A stretch of 64,000 nt of DNA from an uncultured Granulosicoccaceae bacterium (GCA_937998875.1 CALLBO010000018.1:1-64000); one strand, 5' to 3'. Counted from the stretch's first letter, positions 41,317 to 52,970 are shown. Made by a program: numbers and translations. Notes: generated from the letters alone by a model not told the origin.

Positions 41317-41658
41317 TTAGTGATGGTTCTCGGACACCATGTTAATGGTGTATTTCGGAATTTCAATTGTCAGATCTTCTTCTTCAATAATTGACTGACA
41401 ACTCAAACGGGAATCGGGATCAACACCCCAGGCCTTATCAAGATAATCTTCTTCAAGCTCTGTGGCTTCGTCCAATGATTCTAATCCTTCACGCACATAC
41501 ACATGGCAAGTTGTACACGCACAGGACTTCTCACAGGCATGTTCAATATGAATATGCTGCGATAACAGCGCATCGCAAACTGATGTGCCGGAGCTTGCTT
41601 CAAACACTTTGCCTTCAGGGCAGATTTCTTCGTGCGGCTTAACTGTAATTTTTGGCAT
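41317..41658 (-). CDS. fdx: ISC-type 2Fe-2S ferredoxin
   Basis: HACEKSCACTTCHVYVREGLESL...SRLSCQ. Confidence 0.95.
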   Translation of the reverse strand: MPKITVKPHEEICPEGKVFEASSGTSVCDALLSQHIHIEHACEKSCACTTCHVYVREGLESLDEATELEEDYLDKAWGVDPDSRLSCQSIIEEEDLTIEIPKYTINMVSENHH

Positions 41659-41705
41659 TAGGAAGGATTATCCCCTTATCTATAACGATCAATTTCTATA
41701 ACAAT

Positions 41706-43583
41706 TCAATGGTCGTAACTATCAATGTGTTTGCCGGTCATCGACTTACCCACTGATGCATTCATGCGTCGAGCAACATAGACCTCACTCACGGATTCAA
41801 GCTCTCGCAACGCAGTCTTAATAGCCTCGGCATCATTCGAATCTGCAGATTGCACAACCAGCGCTCTTGCATCCAGTATCTTTTGCTTCTCATCTGCTGC
41901 CAGAAATTCATCGGCGTCTCGCGCCATTGCAGCGTCAAGTGCCTCAACAGCACGCTCCGCTTCAACGCGCTGCTCTTGTAACATACGTGCAGCAACATCA
42001 TGCTCAGCGTGAGTCATTGATTCACGAATCATGGTTTCAATTTCCGAATCGAGTAAACCGTACGATGGTTTGATCTGCACTTCGGCATGTACTTCGCTTG
42101 TCTTTTCTATCGCAGACACGGTCAACAACCCGTCTGCATCAACCTGAAACATCACTTGTATGCGCGCCTGCCCGGCTACAGCCGGTACAAAACCACGCAA
42201 CTCAAAACGCCCCAATGAACGACAGTCCCGGACCAGATCTCGCTCACCCTGAACAACATGCAAAGCCATGGCGGTTTGGCCGTCTTTAAAGGTGGTGAAC
42301 TCCTGAGCACGCGCAACCGGTATTGTTGTATTACGCGGGATGATTTGCTCTACCAGACCACCGTGTGTTTCTATACCGAGTGACAGTGGAATAACATCGA
42401 GCAACAACATATCACTATCAGGCGTATTACCGGCCAGCACATCGGCCTGCAATGCGGCGCCTATAGCAACAACCTCATCAGGGTTAATGTCTGTTAACAC
42501 CTCCTGATCAAAAAACTCACCAACCATTTTACGAACGAACGGCACCCGGGTCGAACCACCTACCATCACAACATTGTCGATATCATTCTTCTTGAGCTTG
42601 GCCTGCCGCAGCGCAGCACGGCATGATTTAAGCGTTCTTTCAACCAGCGTTTTCACCAGAGAATCAAATACCTCAATCGACAAAGTTGTGCTAAAGCTAG
42701 CGCCTTGATACTCAAACTGAATCAGCGCTTCATTGGCAAGAGTCAACTGGTGTTTAGCGGCACGTGCCTGATCAAGCAAGCCACGTTGTAGTGCTGCGTC
42801 ATCGCCGACACTGATATTGTGTTCGCTGACAAACCAGCTGACCACCGCCTGATCAATATCATCGCCGCCCAACGCCGTATCACCTGCAGTCGACAAGACT
42901 TCAAACACGCCTTTCTCAAGTTTGAGTATCGAGATATCAAATGTACCGCCGCCAAGATCATAAACCGCAATCGTGCTGTCGACCTCCTCACGATCAAGGC
43001 CGTACGCAATGGCCGCAGCAGTCGGCTCATTGACCAGTCGATAAATATTGAGCCCTGCGAGCTTTGCAGCATCTTTGGTGGCTTGCCTTTGAGTATCATC
43101 ATAGTAGGCCGGTACCGTCACCACCACACCACCAAGCTCCCCGCCCAGACTTTGCTCTGCCCGCGCACGAAGTGATCTTAAAATATCTGCAGATACCTCT
43201 ATAGCCGTCTTTGGCCCGGCATCTGTCTTAATTCTCGGTACTGTCGAGTCTGTAGATTCGAGCTGAAACATCATGCCGGCCGATGAAGACGTTATGTCTT
43301 CAGCACTTAGTCCGATCAGGCGTTTAACCGAAGAAATAGTGTTGTATGGATTTTCCGCTGCCTGCTCTCGAGCCTCTCGCCCGATGGCGCTCACGCCGTG
43401 CTTGTCGTAACAAACGACTGACGGGAGTATCGACTCGCCATTTTCATCTTCAAGCACTGCGGCAGAACCACTTCTTACCGTTGCTACCAGCGAATTAGTG
43501 GTACCCAGATCAATACCCGCAGCCAAACGATGTTGATGCGGAGCTGTAGATTGACCGGGTTCTGATATTTGCAGCAATGCCAT
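41706..43583 (-). CDS. hscA: Fe-S cluster Hsp70 chaperone HscA
   Basis: [32 protein letters not shown], between hscB and fdx. Confidence 0.96.
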   Translation of the reverse strand: MALLQISEPGQSTAPHQHRLAAGIDLGTTNSLVATVRSGSAAVLEDENGESILPSVVCYDKHGVSAIGREAREQAAENPYNTISSVKRLIGLSAEDITSSSAGMMFQLESTDSTVPRIKTDAGPKTAIEVSADILRSLRARAEQSLGGELGGVVVTVPAYYDDTQRQATKDAAKLAGLNIYRLVNEPTAAAIAYGLDREEVDSTIAVYDLGGGTFDISILKLEKGVFEVLSTAGDTALGGDDIDQAVVSWFVSEHNISVGDDAALQRGLLDQARAAKHQLTLANEALIQFEYQGASFSTTLSIEVFDSLVKTLVERTLKSCRAALRQAKLKKNDIDNVVMVGGSTRVPFVRKMVGEFFDQEVLTDINPDEVVAIGAALQADVLAGNTPDSDMLLLDVIPLSLGIETHGGLVEQIIPRNTTIPVARAQEFTTFKDGQTAMALHVVQGERDLVRDCRSLGRFELRGFVPAVAGQARIQVMFQVDADGLLTVSAIEKTSEVHAEVQIKPSYGLLDSEIETMIRESMTHAEHDVAARMLQEQRVEAERAVEALDAAMARDADEFLAADEKQKILDARALVVQSADSNDAEAIKTALRELESVSEVYVARRMNASVGKSMTGKHIDSYDH

Positions 43584-43615
43584 ATCAGAACCGTCTTGCG
43601 CAGGAATCTACTGAC

Positions 43616-44161
43616 TTAAGCCTCATCCAGCTGTGCCTCAATTGAGTTTGCTTCTTCTGCAAGTTTCTCAAGAAACTGCCAGCGACGAATCGACTCTCGC
43701 GCGTCATCGTACTTAGCTTGTGCTACAAACCCTGCAGTTTCAGCCTGCATATGCTTAATCTGAACATCAATATCATTGCGCGCCGAATCCAGTGCCTCAT
43801 AAGGTTCAGCAGCAGACGATATCTCTTCCAAGACTTCCCGCAGTTCCATCTGCTGCATTAAAAACATCGGGTCCATCTTCGCATCAGTTTCCGAATCCGT
43901 ACTTAAGCCTGCCAACTGCAGGCAGTATTCGGCTCGCTTCAATGGGACATCAAGCGTCTGGTGTGCACCGTTAACATGGGCTGCAATCTGAACAGCCCGC
44001 CGCCTTTCGGCATCTGAAGCTGAAGCAAACCGGTCCGGGTGATACTGCCGCTGCATCTGCATAAAATTCTCACGCAACTTTGCGGTATCAATCTCACAAC
44101 TGACGGGAAGATCGAACAGCTCAAAGTAGCTCTGTTCGAAATTGAAGTTTTCGATTTCCAA
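43616..44161 (-). CDS. hscB: Co-chaperone HscB
   Basis: J-domain YFELFDLP...REFMQMQRQYHPDRFASASDAERRRAVQ. Confidence 0.95.
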   Translation of the reverse strand: MEIENFNFEQSYFELFDLPVSCEIDTAKLRENFMQMQRQYHPDRFASASDAERRRAVQIAAHVNGAHQTLDVPLKRAEYCLQLAGLSTDSETDAKMDPMFLMQQMELREVLEEISSAAEPYEALDSARNDIDVQIKHMQAETAGFVAQAKYDDARESIRRWQFLEKLAEEANSIEAQLDEA

Positions 44162-44251
44162 GGATGTACGATTCTAAAGAATAACTTTTGTAGAATAACT
44201 TTTGTCGGGGTAGCTTATGTCGGTTAAGGGAAGACGAAATACCGCGTATGA

Positions 44252-44590
44252 CTACACGTTAAAGCTTTCTCCACAACCACATTCATCCTTGACGTTCGGG
44301 TTTTTGAACTTGAAACCTTCGTTCAAACCTTCCTTACCAAAATCAAGCTCGGTGCCATCCAGATAAACAAGGCTCTTCGGGTCGACAACGACTTTAACGT
44401 CGTTGTCATCGAACACGACATCACCTTCCTCAACACCGTCAGCAAACTCAAGCACATAAGCCATTCCCGAACAACCGGTGGTTCGGACCGCAAGTCGTAG
44501 CCCGAACCCCTTGCCACGATTGGCAAGGAAGCCTTTAACGTGGTCAGCAGCCGCGTCTGTCAATGTAATAGCCATCAGTAATAACTCCAA
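44252..44590 (-). CDS. iscA: Iron-sulfur assembly protein IscA
   Basis: [21 protein letters not shown]...[14 protein letters not shown]. Confidence 0.95.
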   Translation of the reverse strand: MELLLMAITLTDAAADHVKGFLANRGKGFGLRLAVRTTGCSGMAYVLEFADGVEEGDVVFDDNDVKVVVDPKSLVYLDGTELDFGKEGLNEGFKFKNPNVKDECGCGESFNV

Positions 44591-44608
44591 TCAGACAAGA
44601 TTGTCCAA

Positions 44609-45010
44609 TTAAGCCGCTGACTCCGCTTTCTTTTCTCGCTTGGCCTTGATGTCTTCAATTGCAGCAGCAATTGCATCTTCAGCCAATACAGAGCAGTGGA
44701 TCTTAACCGGTGGAAGTGCCAGCTCTTCAACAATTTCCATGTTCTTGATCGCAGCGGCTTCATCAAGCGTCTTGCCTTTAACCATCTCTGTCACCAAAGA
44801 TGAAGAAGCGATAGCTGATCCACAGCCGTAAGTCTTAAACTTGGCATCTTCAATAACACCATTGTCATCCACCTGGATTTGCAGACGCATCACGTCACCA
44901 CATGCAGGGGCGCCGACCATACCGGTACCGACGTTCTCACTATCAGCATCCAGCTTGCCGACGTTACGTGGATTTTCGTAATGATCAATTACCTTGTCGC
45001 TATAAGCCAT
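44609..45010 (-). CDS. iscU: Fe-S scaffold protein IscU
   Basis: MAYSDKVIDHYENPRNVG...VGAPACGDVM...KTYGCGSAIASSSL...LPPVKIHCSVLAEDAI. Confidence 0.96.
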   Translation of the reverse strand: MAYSDKVIDHYENPRNVGKLDADSENVGTGMVGAPACGDVMRLQIQVDDNGVIEDAKFKTYGCGSAIASSSLVTEMVKGKTLDEAAAIKNMEIVEELALPPVKIHCSVLAEDAIAAAIEDIKAKREKKAESAA

Positions 45011-45061
45011 GTTTTGTTCCTTAGTAAATCGTGTGTCAAATCGAAAAAAGTTTGTATAAGC

Positions 45062-46285
45062 CTAGTGAGCTGCCCATTGAACGGTGTCGAGATCGACACC
45101 GTCTTTGAACATATCCCACAAAGGTGAAAGATCGCGCAGCTTCTCGACCGCCTTACGTACTTCTTTAATGGTGAAATCTACTTCTTCTTCAGTTGTGAAA
45201 CGACCAAGCGTAAAGCGCAATGAACTGTGAGCCAGCTCATCATTACGGCCCAGCGCGCGCAATACGTATGATGGCTCAAGGCTATCACTGGTACACGCAG
45301 AACCACTTGATACGGCTATGTCTTTCAGTGACATCATCAGGCTCTCACCTTCTACAAAGTTGAAGCTGATATTCAGGTTACCCGGAATACGTTGCTCAAG
45401 ATCGCCATTGACGTACACCTCTTCCATATCCTTCAACCCGTCATACAGACGATCGCGCAACTTTTCGATGCGCGCGTTCTCCGCCTCCATCTCTTCATGT
45501 GCAATACGAAAAGACTCACCCATGCCAACAATCTGGTGCGTTGCCAGTGTGCCTGAACGCATACCACGCTCATGACCACCGCCGTGAATTTGCGCTTCAA
45601 TTCGAACTCGCGGCTTGCGACGTACATACAAAGCACCAATACCTTTCGGGCCATAAACCTTGTGAGCACAAAGAGAGAGCAGATCAATGTTCATTGCATC
45701 TACATCAATGGCAACTTTACCCGGGCTTTGTGCAGCATCAACATGAAGCAGAATTTTCTTTGATCGGGTCAATGCACCGATTGCTCCGATGTCCTGAATC
45801 ACGCCAATCTCATTGTTTACGTGCATGATCGATACTAATGTGGTGTCCTCGCGAATCGCATCTGCAAGTTTAGTGATGTCCACAAGACCGTTATCTTCAG
45901 GGTCAAGATACGTTACTTCAAAACCTTCGCTCTCCAACTGCCGGCAGGTATCAAGTACCGCCTTGTGCTCGGTCTTTAATGTAATAATGTGCTTGCCCTT
46001 GCGAGCATTAAAGTGCGCGGCACCTTTAATTGCCAGGTTGTCTGATTCAGTGGCACCGGAGGTCCAGATAATTTCCTTCGGATTAGCACCAATCAGATTG
46101 GCAACATTCGCCCGGGCTTCGGTCACCGCATCTTCGGCCTTCCAGCCAAACACATGCGAACGCGAGGCCGGATTACCGAAGTTACCCTGCAACGTCAGGC
46201 ATTCCATCATCGCCTTGGCAACACGCTCGTCAACAGGGGTAGTTGCCGAGTAATCCAGATATACAGGTATGTTTAGCTTTCCCAC
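45062..46285 (-). CDS. iscS: Cysteine desulfurase IscS
   Basis: [54 protein letters not shown]. Confidence 0.97.
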   Translation of the reverse strand: MGKLNIPVYLDYSATTPVDERVAKAMMECLTLQGNFGNPASRSHVFGWKAEDAVTEARANVANLIGANPKEIIWTSGATESDNLAIKGAAHFNARKGKHIITLKTEHKAVLDTCRQLESEGFEVTYLDPEDNGLVDITKLADAIREDTTLVSIMHVNNEIGVIQDIGAIGALTRSKKILLHVDAAQSPGKVAIDVDAMNIDLLSLCAHKVYGPKGIGALYVRRKPRVRIEAQIHGGGHERGMRSGTLATHQIVGMGESFRIAHEEMEAENARIEKLRDRLYDGLKDMEEVYVNGDLEQRIPGNLNISFNFVEGESLMMSLKDIAVSSGSACTSDSLEPSYVLRALGRNDELAHSSLRFTLGRFTTEEEVDFTIKEVRKAVEKLRDLSPLWDMFKDGVDLDTVQWAAH

Positions 46286-46365
46286 TTCTATCTCTCTTCA
46301 GGGTGGTCCGTGTTTCACGAACTACGTTAGTTTTAATTCTTTCGTCTCAATTCTTTTCTTAATCT

Positions 46366-46845
46366 TCAACTGGCACTTTGCCGCACCTGCGCCTGCTTGA
46401 ACAGCAGCGGGCTTTCGGCTTGCCGTTGCGCTACGTCGCGCACCTGATCTTTATCGATAAGATCCTGCAGGCTGATGCCACTCAAAAAACTATCAATCTG
46501 TTCACTCAACCCTTCCCACAAATCATGGGTAAGACATCGACCGTGATTGTGACAGTTCTTCTGGCCACCACACTGGGTTGTGTCCACAGACTCATTCACT
46601 GCTCTGACGATATGAGCCACCGACACATCAGCCAACGGCTGCGAAATTCTATATCCCCCACCCGGTCCACGGGTGCTCTCCACCAGCCCGCTCCTGCGCA
46701 ATCGCGAAAACAGCTGTTCCAGATAAGAGAGCGAAATTTCCTGCCTGCCGGATATATCTGCCAGACTGATGGGGCCCTGGTTCTCATACAGAGCCAGATC
46801 CAGCATGGCTGTAACGGCGTAGCGGCCCCGTGTTGTCAGCTTCAT
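46366..46845 (-). CDS. iscR: Fe-S cluster assembly transcriptional regulator IscR
   Basis: MKLTTRGRYAVTAMLDLALYENQGPISLADISGRQEISLSYLEQLF; Cys-ligand loop CGGQKNCHNHGRCLTHDLW. Confidence 0.96.
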   Translation of the reverse strand: MKLTTRGRYAVTAMLDLALYENQGPISLADISGRQEISLSYLEQLFSRLRRSGLVESTRGPGGGYRISQPLADVSVAHIVRAVNESVDTTQCGGQKNCHNHGRCLTHDLWEGLSEQIDSFLSGISLQDLIDKDQVRDVAQRQAESPLLFKQAQVRQSAS

Positions 46846-46868
46846 AAAATCACCTCAGGCACATCCCC

Positions 46869-46900
46869 AGTGTACATTTCCTACGAAAACAGTCAAGTAT
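46869..46900 (-). promoter_or_regulatory. Putative iscR promoter overlapping a type-1 IscR site
   Basis: Minus strand ATACTTGACTGTTTTCGTAGGAAATGTACACT: -35 TTGACT, 16-bp spacer, -10 TACACT; ATACTTGACT fits the half-site consensus ATASYYGACT. Confidence 0.6.
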
Positions 46901-46934
46901 TATCCCCTGCTTGAGGCCCGGACAAATCACCTGT

Positions 46935-47792
46935 TTAACTATTTACAGCACCCTTGGATTCACACTTGATTTTATCAGAACCAGTGTCACCACCCTGTGG
47001 CTGACCGCTTATTTGGCCCCGGCACTCGGCCATCAGCCCGTCGACCTGCAACGGCTCAATTTTGTCGACATGCTCTCCCAGTTTTCGCAGCGCGCAACGC
47101 ATCTCTTCAAAACGCTTATCTGTCTCGTGAATGTGATCAAGCATCTTGTCGATAGCTTCAATCACCGGGTCTGGCAGATCAGCAGTTACCCCATAGGCAT
47201 CAAAACCAATTTTGTCCGCTGTTGCCTTGCGAACGTCGGTATGACGAACGTCGGTATGACGAACGTCGGCAATCGGCGCTGGTTTGCCAACCTGCTTTGC
47301 CGGAATACCCACCATTGTCGCCCCGGCTGGCACTTCTTTTACCACTACCGCGTTTGAACCGATTCTGGCGTTTTCTCCCACCACAATCGGGCCGAGAATT
47401 TTTGCCCCAGCACCAACGACCACATTGTCCCGCACCGTCGGGTGGCGCTTGCCCTTATTCCAGGTGGTACCCCCCAGCGTCACACCGTGGTAAAGCGTGA
47501 CGTCATTGCCAATCTCAGCAGTCTCACCGATAACCACACCAGTACCGTGATCAATAAAAAACCGCCGCCCAATGGTTGCTCCCGGGTGAATTTCAATGCC
47601 GGTAAACCAACGGCCAATGTAAGAAAACACCCGTGCCAGCCACTTGAGTTTCTTTTGCCACAGCCAGTGTGACAGTCGATGAATCAGCAGTGCATGCGTT
47701 CCCGGATAGGTCGTCAGGATCTCAAAAACGGTGCGCGACGCAGGATCGCGATCAAAAACGCAATAGATGTCCTCTTTTATCTGCGCAAACAT
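46935..47792 (-). CDS. cysE: Serine O-acetyltransferase with in-frame 15-bp repeat
   Basis: [32 protein letters not shown]...[43 protein letters not shown]. Confidence 0.95.
   Translation of the reverse strand: MFAQIKEDIYCVFDRDPASRTVFEILTTYPGTHALLIHRLSHWLWQKKLKWLARVFSYIGRWFTGIEIHPGATIGRRFFIDHGTGVVIGETAEIGNDVTLYHGVTLGGTTWNKGKRHPTVRDNVVVGAGAKILGPIVVGENARIGSNAVVVKEVPAGATMVGIPAKQVGKPAPIADVRHTDVRHTDVRKATADKIGFDAYGVTADLPDPVIEAIDKMLDHIHETDKRFEEMRCALRKLGEHVDKIEPLQVDGLMAECRGQISGQPQGGDTGSDKIKCESKGAVNS
47231..47269. repeat. 15-bp tandem repeat (2.6 copies) inside cysE
   Basis: (GAACGTCGGTATGAC)x2 + GAACGTCGG; encodes [12 protein letters not shown]. Confidence 0.95.
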
Positions 47793-47869
47793 GCCACTTA
47801 CCCGATTAATTTACTCAAGTATTATAAAGCCAAATTCCTCAATTCAAAGAGTGCTGCTGAAAATTGTTA

Positions 47870-48634
47870 CTAACTTCCCGACTTGATCCGCCTGGACATT
47901 TTCTCAAGCGACGCAAAAAGCCCGCGCAATAACTGCACCTCGCTTTGATTCAGCGATGCACGATTAAACAATCGCCGGAAACGGGGCATCATCATGCGCG
48001 GGTTTTCCGGATTGAGGTAACCGGTATCGAGCATCGTGGATTCCAGATGCGAATACATACGCTCGAGATCTTCGTGACTGGCTGGCCTGTCTCCGGGCTT
48101 CACTGTCTTTTTAACCACTTTACGATCATCACTGTCACTCGCGAGTGCCAACACTGCCCGGCGGACTTCGTAGGCGAGCACCTGCACCGCAGCACTGACA
48201 TTAAGCGAGCTGAAGTCAGACACCGACGGGATTACCACCAGCTGGGAACACAGTCCAAGCTCGGTATTACTCAGCCCGCTACGTTCTCTGCCAAAAACCA
48301 CCGCGATTTTTGCGCCTTCGGCTGCATTACCAAAAAGCTCAGTGAAATCATGAGGTTCAATTTGCGGCCAACTCAGGCTTCTAAGCCTGGCACTCGTTCC
48401 AATCACCTGAGTACAATCTGCAACTGCTTCTTCAAGCGTCTGGCATACCAATGCGTTATCCAGCAAATCAAGCGCTCCCGCTGCACGCGAGTAGCATTCA
48501 TAGGTTCTAAACTCACACGGACTAACCAGTGCCAGCTGCGACAGGCCCATGGTTTTCATCGCCCTTGCCGCAGCACCGATATTGCCACCGTTACTGGTTT
48601 CCACCAGTACAAATTTTATATTGTCAGAATCCAA
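47870..48634 (-). CDS. trmJ: tRNA (cytidine/uridine-2'-O-)-methyltransferase TrmJ
   Basis: SPOUT fold: FVLVETSNGGNIGAAARAMKTMGLSQLALVSP, FGRERSGLSNTEL, PSVSDFSSLNVSAAVQVLAYE. Confidence 0.95.
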   Translation of the reverse strand: MDSDNIKFVLVETSNGGNIGAAARAMKTMGLSQLALVSPCEFRTYECYSRAAGALDLLDNALVCQTLEEAVADCTQVIGTSARLRSLSWPQIEPHDFTELFGNAAEGAKIAVVFGRERSGLSNTELGLCSQLVVIPSVSDFSSLNVSAAVQVLAYEVRRAVLALASDSDDRKVVKKTVKPGDRPASHEDLERMYSHLESTMLDTGYLNPENPRMMMPRFRRLFNRASLNQSEVQLLRGLFASLEKMSRRIKSGS

Positions 48635-48786
48635 CGTCGAACCAGCTATTCACTCTAAACCATCTTTTCACGCTAAATTATCCCCGAAGCCTCACATATA
48701 AATGGCCGTTAAAAGGCTGCAATACTGTATTCTTCAGCGGCTGAACGTTTCACTGCCAACCACCACTGTCATGGAGTCGCAACTTT

Positions 48787-49584
48787 ATGCACCCGATGCT
48801 TAATATCGCTGTTCGCGCTGCACGTGCCGGAGGCCGGGTACTGACCAAATATATGGACAGACTCGACAGCCTGACCGTTGAACTGAAAGGCAAAAACGAC
48901 TTCGTTTCGGAAGTAGACCGATTGACCGAAGCCGAAATCGTCTCGGTGTTGCAGCGTTCGTTTCCTGATCATCAGTTTATCTGCGAAGAAAGCGGCCTGG
49001 TGGGCAACGAGAAAGCAGAATACAAATGGTACATTGATCCACTCGACGGTACTAAGAACTATCTGCACGGCTATCCGTCATACTGTGTTTCTATTGCCGT
49101 GGCGCACAAAGGTAGGCTGGAACAAGCGGTCATTTATAATCCCGTGAGTCAGGAGCTGTTCACCGCCACCCGCGGTGACGGTGCAACACTCGATGGTAAA
49201 CGCCTGCGCGTCAGTAAACGTACAAGCCTTGAAAACGCGCTGCTGGCAACCGGCTACTCGAATACCGGTAACAGTGATTATGAGGCGTACCTGAAATCAC
49301 TGAACTTTTTCACCACCAACACTTCGGGAATTCGCAGGCATGGTTCAGCTGCGCTGGAACTGGCATATGTTGCTGCCGGCAGACAGGACGGTTACTGGCA
49401 ATACAAATTAAAACCGTGGGATGTTGCAGCCGGCGCATTGATCGTGCGCGAAGCAGGTGGCCTGGTTGGTGACACCAAAGGTGAGAGTGACTGGATGGAG
49501 TCCGGCAATATTATTGCCGCCACACCAAAAGTTTTTGACCAGATGGTCAGAGCCGTTAAAGAGCTGCGGGTGTACGAAATTTAA
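48787..49584 (+). CDS. suhB: Inositol-1-monophosphatase family protein SuhB
   Basis: WYIDPLDGTKNYLHGYPSYCVSIAVAHKG, KPWDVAAGALIVREAGG. Confidence 0.95.
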   Translation: MHPMLNIAVRAARAGGRVLTKYMDRLDSLTVELKGKNDFVSEVDRLTEAEIVSVLQRSFPDHQFICEESGLVGNEKAEYKWYIDPLDGTKNYLHGYPSYCVSIAVAHKGRLEQAVIYNPVSQELFTATRGDGATLDGKRLRVSKRTSLENALLATGYSNTGNSDYEAYLKSLNFFTTNTSGIRRHGSAALELAYVAAGRQDGYWQYKLKPWDVAAGALIVREAGGLVGDTKGESDWMESGNIIAATPKVFDQMVRAVKELRVYEI

Positions 49585-49622
49585 TTAGGGATTCTCATCT
49601 GATACCAGAGCCAGACAGTCGA

Positions 49623-50567
49623 TCAGGGAATATCGTCAAGCTCGGTCCCTTCCTTCTCAACGGGTAGCATATCTTCCCGGGTAAGACCAAGGCTGAGCAC
49701 AGCATTACTGGCAACGTAAATAGATGAATAGGTACCGACAATCACACCGATAATCAATGCAATAGCAAAGCTTCGGATTGATTCACCACCCAACAAAAAC
49801 AAGGCACTCAACACGAGTAGTGTTGTGAGTGACGTGATGATGGTTCTCGACAATGTTTGATTGATAGAGATATTCATCACCTCTAGCGGTGCTTTCTTGC
49901 GTATCTCCGTAAAATTCTCTCGAATCCTGTCAAACACAACAATAGTATCGTTAAGCGAATAACCAATCACCGCGAGAATCGCTGCTAACACACTCAAATC
50001 AAAGTTAATCTGCGTGATCGCAAAAAAACCGACGGTGATGACAACATCATGTACCAGTGCCGCTACCGCACCGACAGAAAACTTCTTTTCAAACCGCAAC
50101 CAGATATAAATCACAATAAAAAAGAGCGCAATCAGTACTGCAAGACCACCTTGCTCACGCAACTCTTCACCGACCTGCGGGCCAACAAATTCGACACGCC
50201 GCATAGTGACATCACCTTGTCCGAGCCCGGCCAGCACTCGATCTACATCAGTATTCACTTTAGCGCCGGTGAGCCCTTCCGCCGGAGCCAGCCTGACCAG
50301 CACTTCAGTGGTAGTTCCAAAGTGCTGAACAATTGCGTCTTCAAATCCGTTGCTCGCCAAAGCTTCACGAATTGCAGGTAGCTCTGCAGGTTGCTCAAAG
50401 CCTGCTTCAACAATATAGCCACCGGTAAAATCGATACCGAAGTTCAAGCCGCGCAGCACAATCGCCACAATCGAAATCAGTATCAACGCAGCTGAGAGAA
50501 TTGTGGCCATTTTGCGCAAGCCCATCACATCAAAGCGCACATCGTAATTTTGTTGTTTTTTAGCCAT
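49623..50567 (-). CDS. secF: Protein translocase subunit SecF
   Basis: GIDFTGGYIVEAGF, GYSLNDTIVVFDRIRENF. Confidence 0.96.
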   Translation of the reverse strand: MAKKQQNYDVRFDVMGLRKMATILSAALILISIVAIVLRGLNFGIDFTGGYIVEAGFEQPAELPAIREALASNGFEDAIVQHFGTTTEVLVRLAPAEGLTGAKVNTDVDRVLAGLGQGDVTMRRVEFVGPQVGEELREQGGLAVLIALFFIVIYIWLRFEKKFSVGAVAALVHDVVITVGFFAITQINFDLSVLAAILAVIGYSLNDTIVVFDRIRENFTEIRKKAPLEVMNISINQTLSRTIITSLTTLLVLSALFLLGGESIRSFAIALIIGVIVGTYSSIYVASNAVLSLGLTREDMLPVEKEGTELDDIP

Positions 50568-50616
50568 CGGAACCGGTCTATTAGAACTTGATTGGTTAAT
50601 TAGTTAGCAGGAGTGC

Positions 50617-52473
50617 TTAAATAGGCAGCGTCTTGAGCTTTTTACCACCATAGAGCCAGTTAACAATTGCACGGGTGCCGAAAATTGCGGTAAACATGGA
50701 TGTAATAATTCCGATTGAAAGCGTAATTGCGAAACCCTTGATCGGCCCGGTGCCAAACACAAACAATACGACAGCAGCAATCAACGTCGTGACGTTTGCG
50801 TCAGCAATCGTGACGAACGCTTTTTCATATCCGGCATGAATAGCATCCTGCACGCGTTGGCCATTGCGCAGTTCCTCACGGATACGCTCAAAGATCAACA
50901 CATTCGCATCCACCGCCATCCCAACGGTCAAAACAATTCCCGCAATACCGGGTAGCGTTAACGAGGTTGGTAACATAGAGAGCAACGCCACAATAAGTAC
51001 CAGGTTAGTCACCAGCGCCAGATCCGCAATCACACCGAACGCTTTGTAGTACACAGCCATAAAGATAAGTACCAGTGCCAGACCAATCAGCACCGACATC
51101 TTGCCGCGGTCAATGTTCTCCTGCCCCAAACTCGGACCAACCGTACGCTCCTCAACAATCTCAACCGGGGCTTTCAGCGCTCCAGCCCTGAGCAACAACG
51201 AAAGATTGCGCGCTTCACCGGTGTCAAGACCGGTTGTTTGAAATCGATGACTCAACACGTCTCTGATGGTGGCAACGTTGATGACTTCTTCCACACGGGT
51301 GCGTTTCTTTTCGTACTCATCACCCTTCTTGACTGTCGTTACCTGAGTCTCAATAAACACAACCGCCATCGGATTACCGATATTCTCTGAGCTGACATCC
51401 TGCATCCGCTTGGCACCAGCGCCATCAAGATTAATAAACACCGCCGGTGAACCAGACTGCGTATCTATTCCAGAGGAGGCGTCTTTAATTTGATCACCGG
51501 TCACGATGACACGCCTTTGCAGCAGTATCGGACTACCATCCTCTCTTAACGTGTAAAGCTTGGTATTGGCAGGGATGCGACCGGTATCCCGTGCGGCATA
51601 CCAATCTGTCGAAGTACCATGCACCATGCGATATTCAAGCGTTGCTGTCGCGCCGAGAATTTCTTTGGCTATAGTTGTGTCCTGTACACCCGGCAACTGC
51701 ACCACAATTCGTTCTCGTCCCTGCTGCTGCACAATTGGCTCTGCAACACCGAGCTCATTAACGCGATTTCTCAGGGTAATGATGTTCTGATCAAGTGCCG
51801 AACGTCTTTCGTTCTCGCGAGCGATTTCAGTCAGTCTGGCATCAATGAAAAATTCTGCATCCTCATCCACTGATGCAAGCTCAAGATCTATGTACTCTGA
51901 ACGAATCGCAGCCAAAGCTGCATCGCGCTTTTCAGCATCGTCAAACCGCACCCGCACCCCGTTATCGGTTTGCCTAGCACCGCGATAACGAATATCCCTG
52001 CCGCGCAGAAATGTTCTAAAGTCATCAATGTACTTTGCCTCTGCCTGTTTAATTGCCGAGGCAACATCAACTTCCATCAAAAAGTGAACACCACCACGCA
52101 AATCCAGCCCGAGTCCCATCGGCTTCGCGATTGATCTCAGCCATGCCGGTGTTGCGGGCACGAGGTTGAGCGCCACGGTATTACGATTACTGTGATTCTG
52201 CTGAATCAGATCCCGACCTTTAAGCTGGTCATCGCCATTGGCAAACAACACCAGCATGCGACCATCATCCTCACGCAGGCTGAAGTTCGTAATACCGCCT
52301 TCTTCAAGCGTTGATCGGAGGTTTTGTTCAATGTCCGTTGCAAGCACCCCGTTACGAGGGGATATTTGAACAGCGGGATCATCACCAAACAGATTAGGCA
52401 ACGCGAACAGGCACCCGGCACCAACCACCAAAGCCAGCAACAGGTACTTCCACAAAGGGTATTTATTTATCAT
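50617..52473 (-). CDS. secD: Protein translocase subunit SecD
   Basis: GLGLDLRGGVHFLMEVD, GMAVDANVLIFERIREELR. Confidence 0.96.
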   Translation of the reverse strand: MINKYPLWKYLLLALVVGAGCLFALPNLFGDDPAVQISPRNGVLATDIEQNLRSTLEEGGITNFSLREDDGRMLVLFANGDDQLKGRDLIQQNHSNRNTVALNLVPATPAWLRSIAKPMGLGLDLRGGVHFLMEVDVASAIKQAEAKYIDDFRTFLRGRDIRYRGARQTDNGVRVRFDDAEKRDAALAAIRSEYIDLELASVDEDAEFFIDARLTEIARENERRSALDQNIITLRNRVNELGVAEPIVQQQGRERIVVQLPGVQDTTIAKEILGATATLEYRMVHGTSTDWYAARDTGRIPANTKLYTLREDGSPILLQRRVIVTGDQIKDASSGIDTQSGSPAVFINLDGAGAKRMQDVSSENIGNPMAVVFIETQVTTVKKGDEYEKKRTRVEEVINVATIRDVLSHRFQTTGLDTGEARNLSLLLRAGALKAPVEIVEERTVGPSLGQENIDRGKMSVLIGLALVLIFMAVYYKAFGVIADLALVTNLVLIVALLSMLPTSLTLPGIAGIVLTVGMAVDANVLIFERIREELRNGQRVQDAIHAGYEKAFVTIADANVTTLIAAVVLFVFGTGPIKGFAITLSIGIITSMFTAIFGTRAIVNWLYGGKKLKTLPI

Positions 52474-52646
52474 GAACTAGTCACAGAGGATCAAGCGCTC
52501 GTCAAGCAATTGTCAGAAACCGGTTTAACCGTCACAGGCATAACGATCGCACAGTGCAATAGACTGCGCGCCGAGCGGCGAAAATACGTTGTATATTTTA
52601 GTGTCTATGAAAGATAGGCGCTAATGCCCGGATTGAAAGACCGGGA

Positions 52647-52970
52647 TCAGACTTTTTTCAAAGTACCTTTCGGCAGCAGGTTCGCAATCGCATTCTGCTG
52701 TACCGTCACTTCAGTATTCTCAGCAATTTTAACCTGAAAAAAGCCATCACTAACCTTGGTAATGGTGCCACCCAGTCCACCATTGGTCACCACCTCATCA
52801 CCCTTTTTGAGCGCCTCAACCATGGCTTTGTGCTCCTTCATCCGCTTCTGCTGCGGCCGAATCATCAGGAAGTAGAAGATCGGCAGCAACAGGAACGGCA
52901 GCAACAGACTGATCATTGATCCCTGGCCGCCAGCTGCCTGTGCATGGGCGTCTGATATGAAAAATGACAT
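52647..52970 (-). CDS. yajC: Preprotein translocase subunit YajC
   Basis: LLLPFLLLPIFYFLMIRPQQKRMKEHKAMVEALKKGDEVVTNGGLGGTI. Confidence 0.95.
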   Translation of the reverse strand: MSFFISDAHAQAAGGQGSMISLLLPFLLLPIFYFLMIRPQQKRMKEHKAMVEALKKGDEVVTNGGLGGTITKVSDGFFQVKIAENTEVTVQQNAIANLLPKGTLKKV

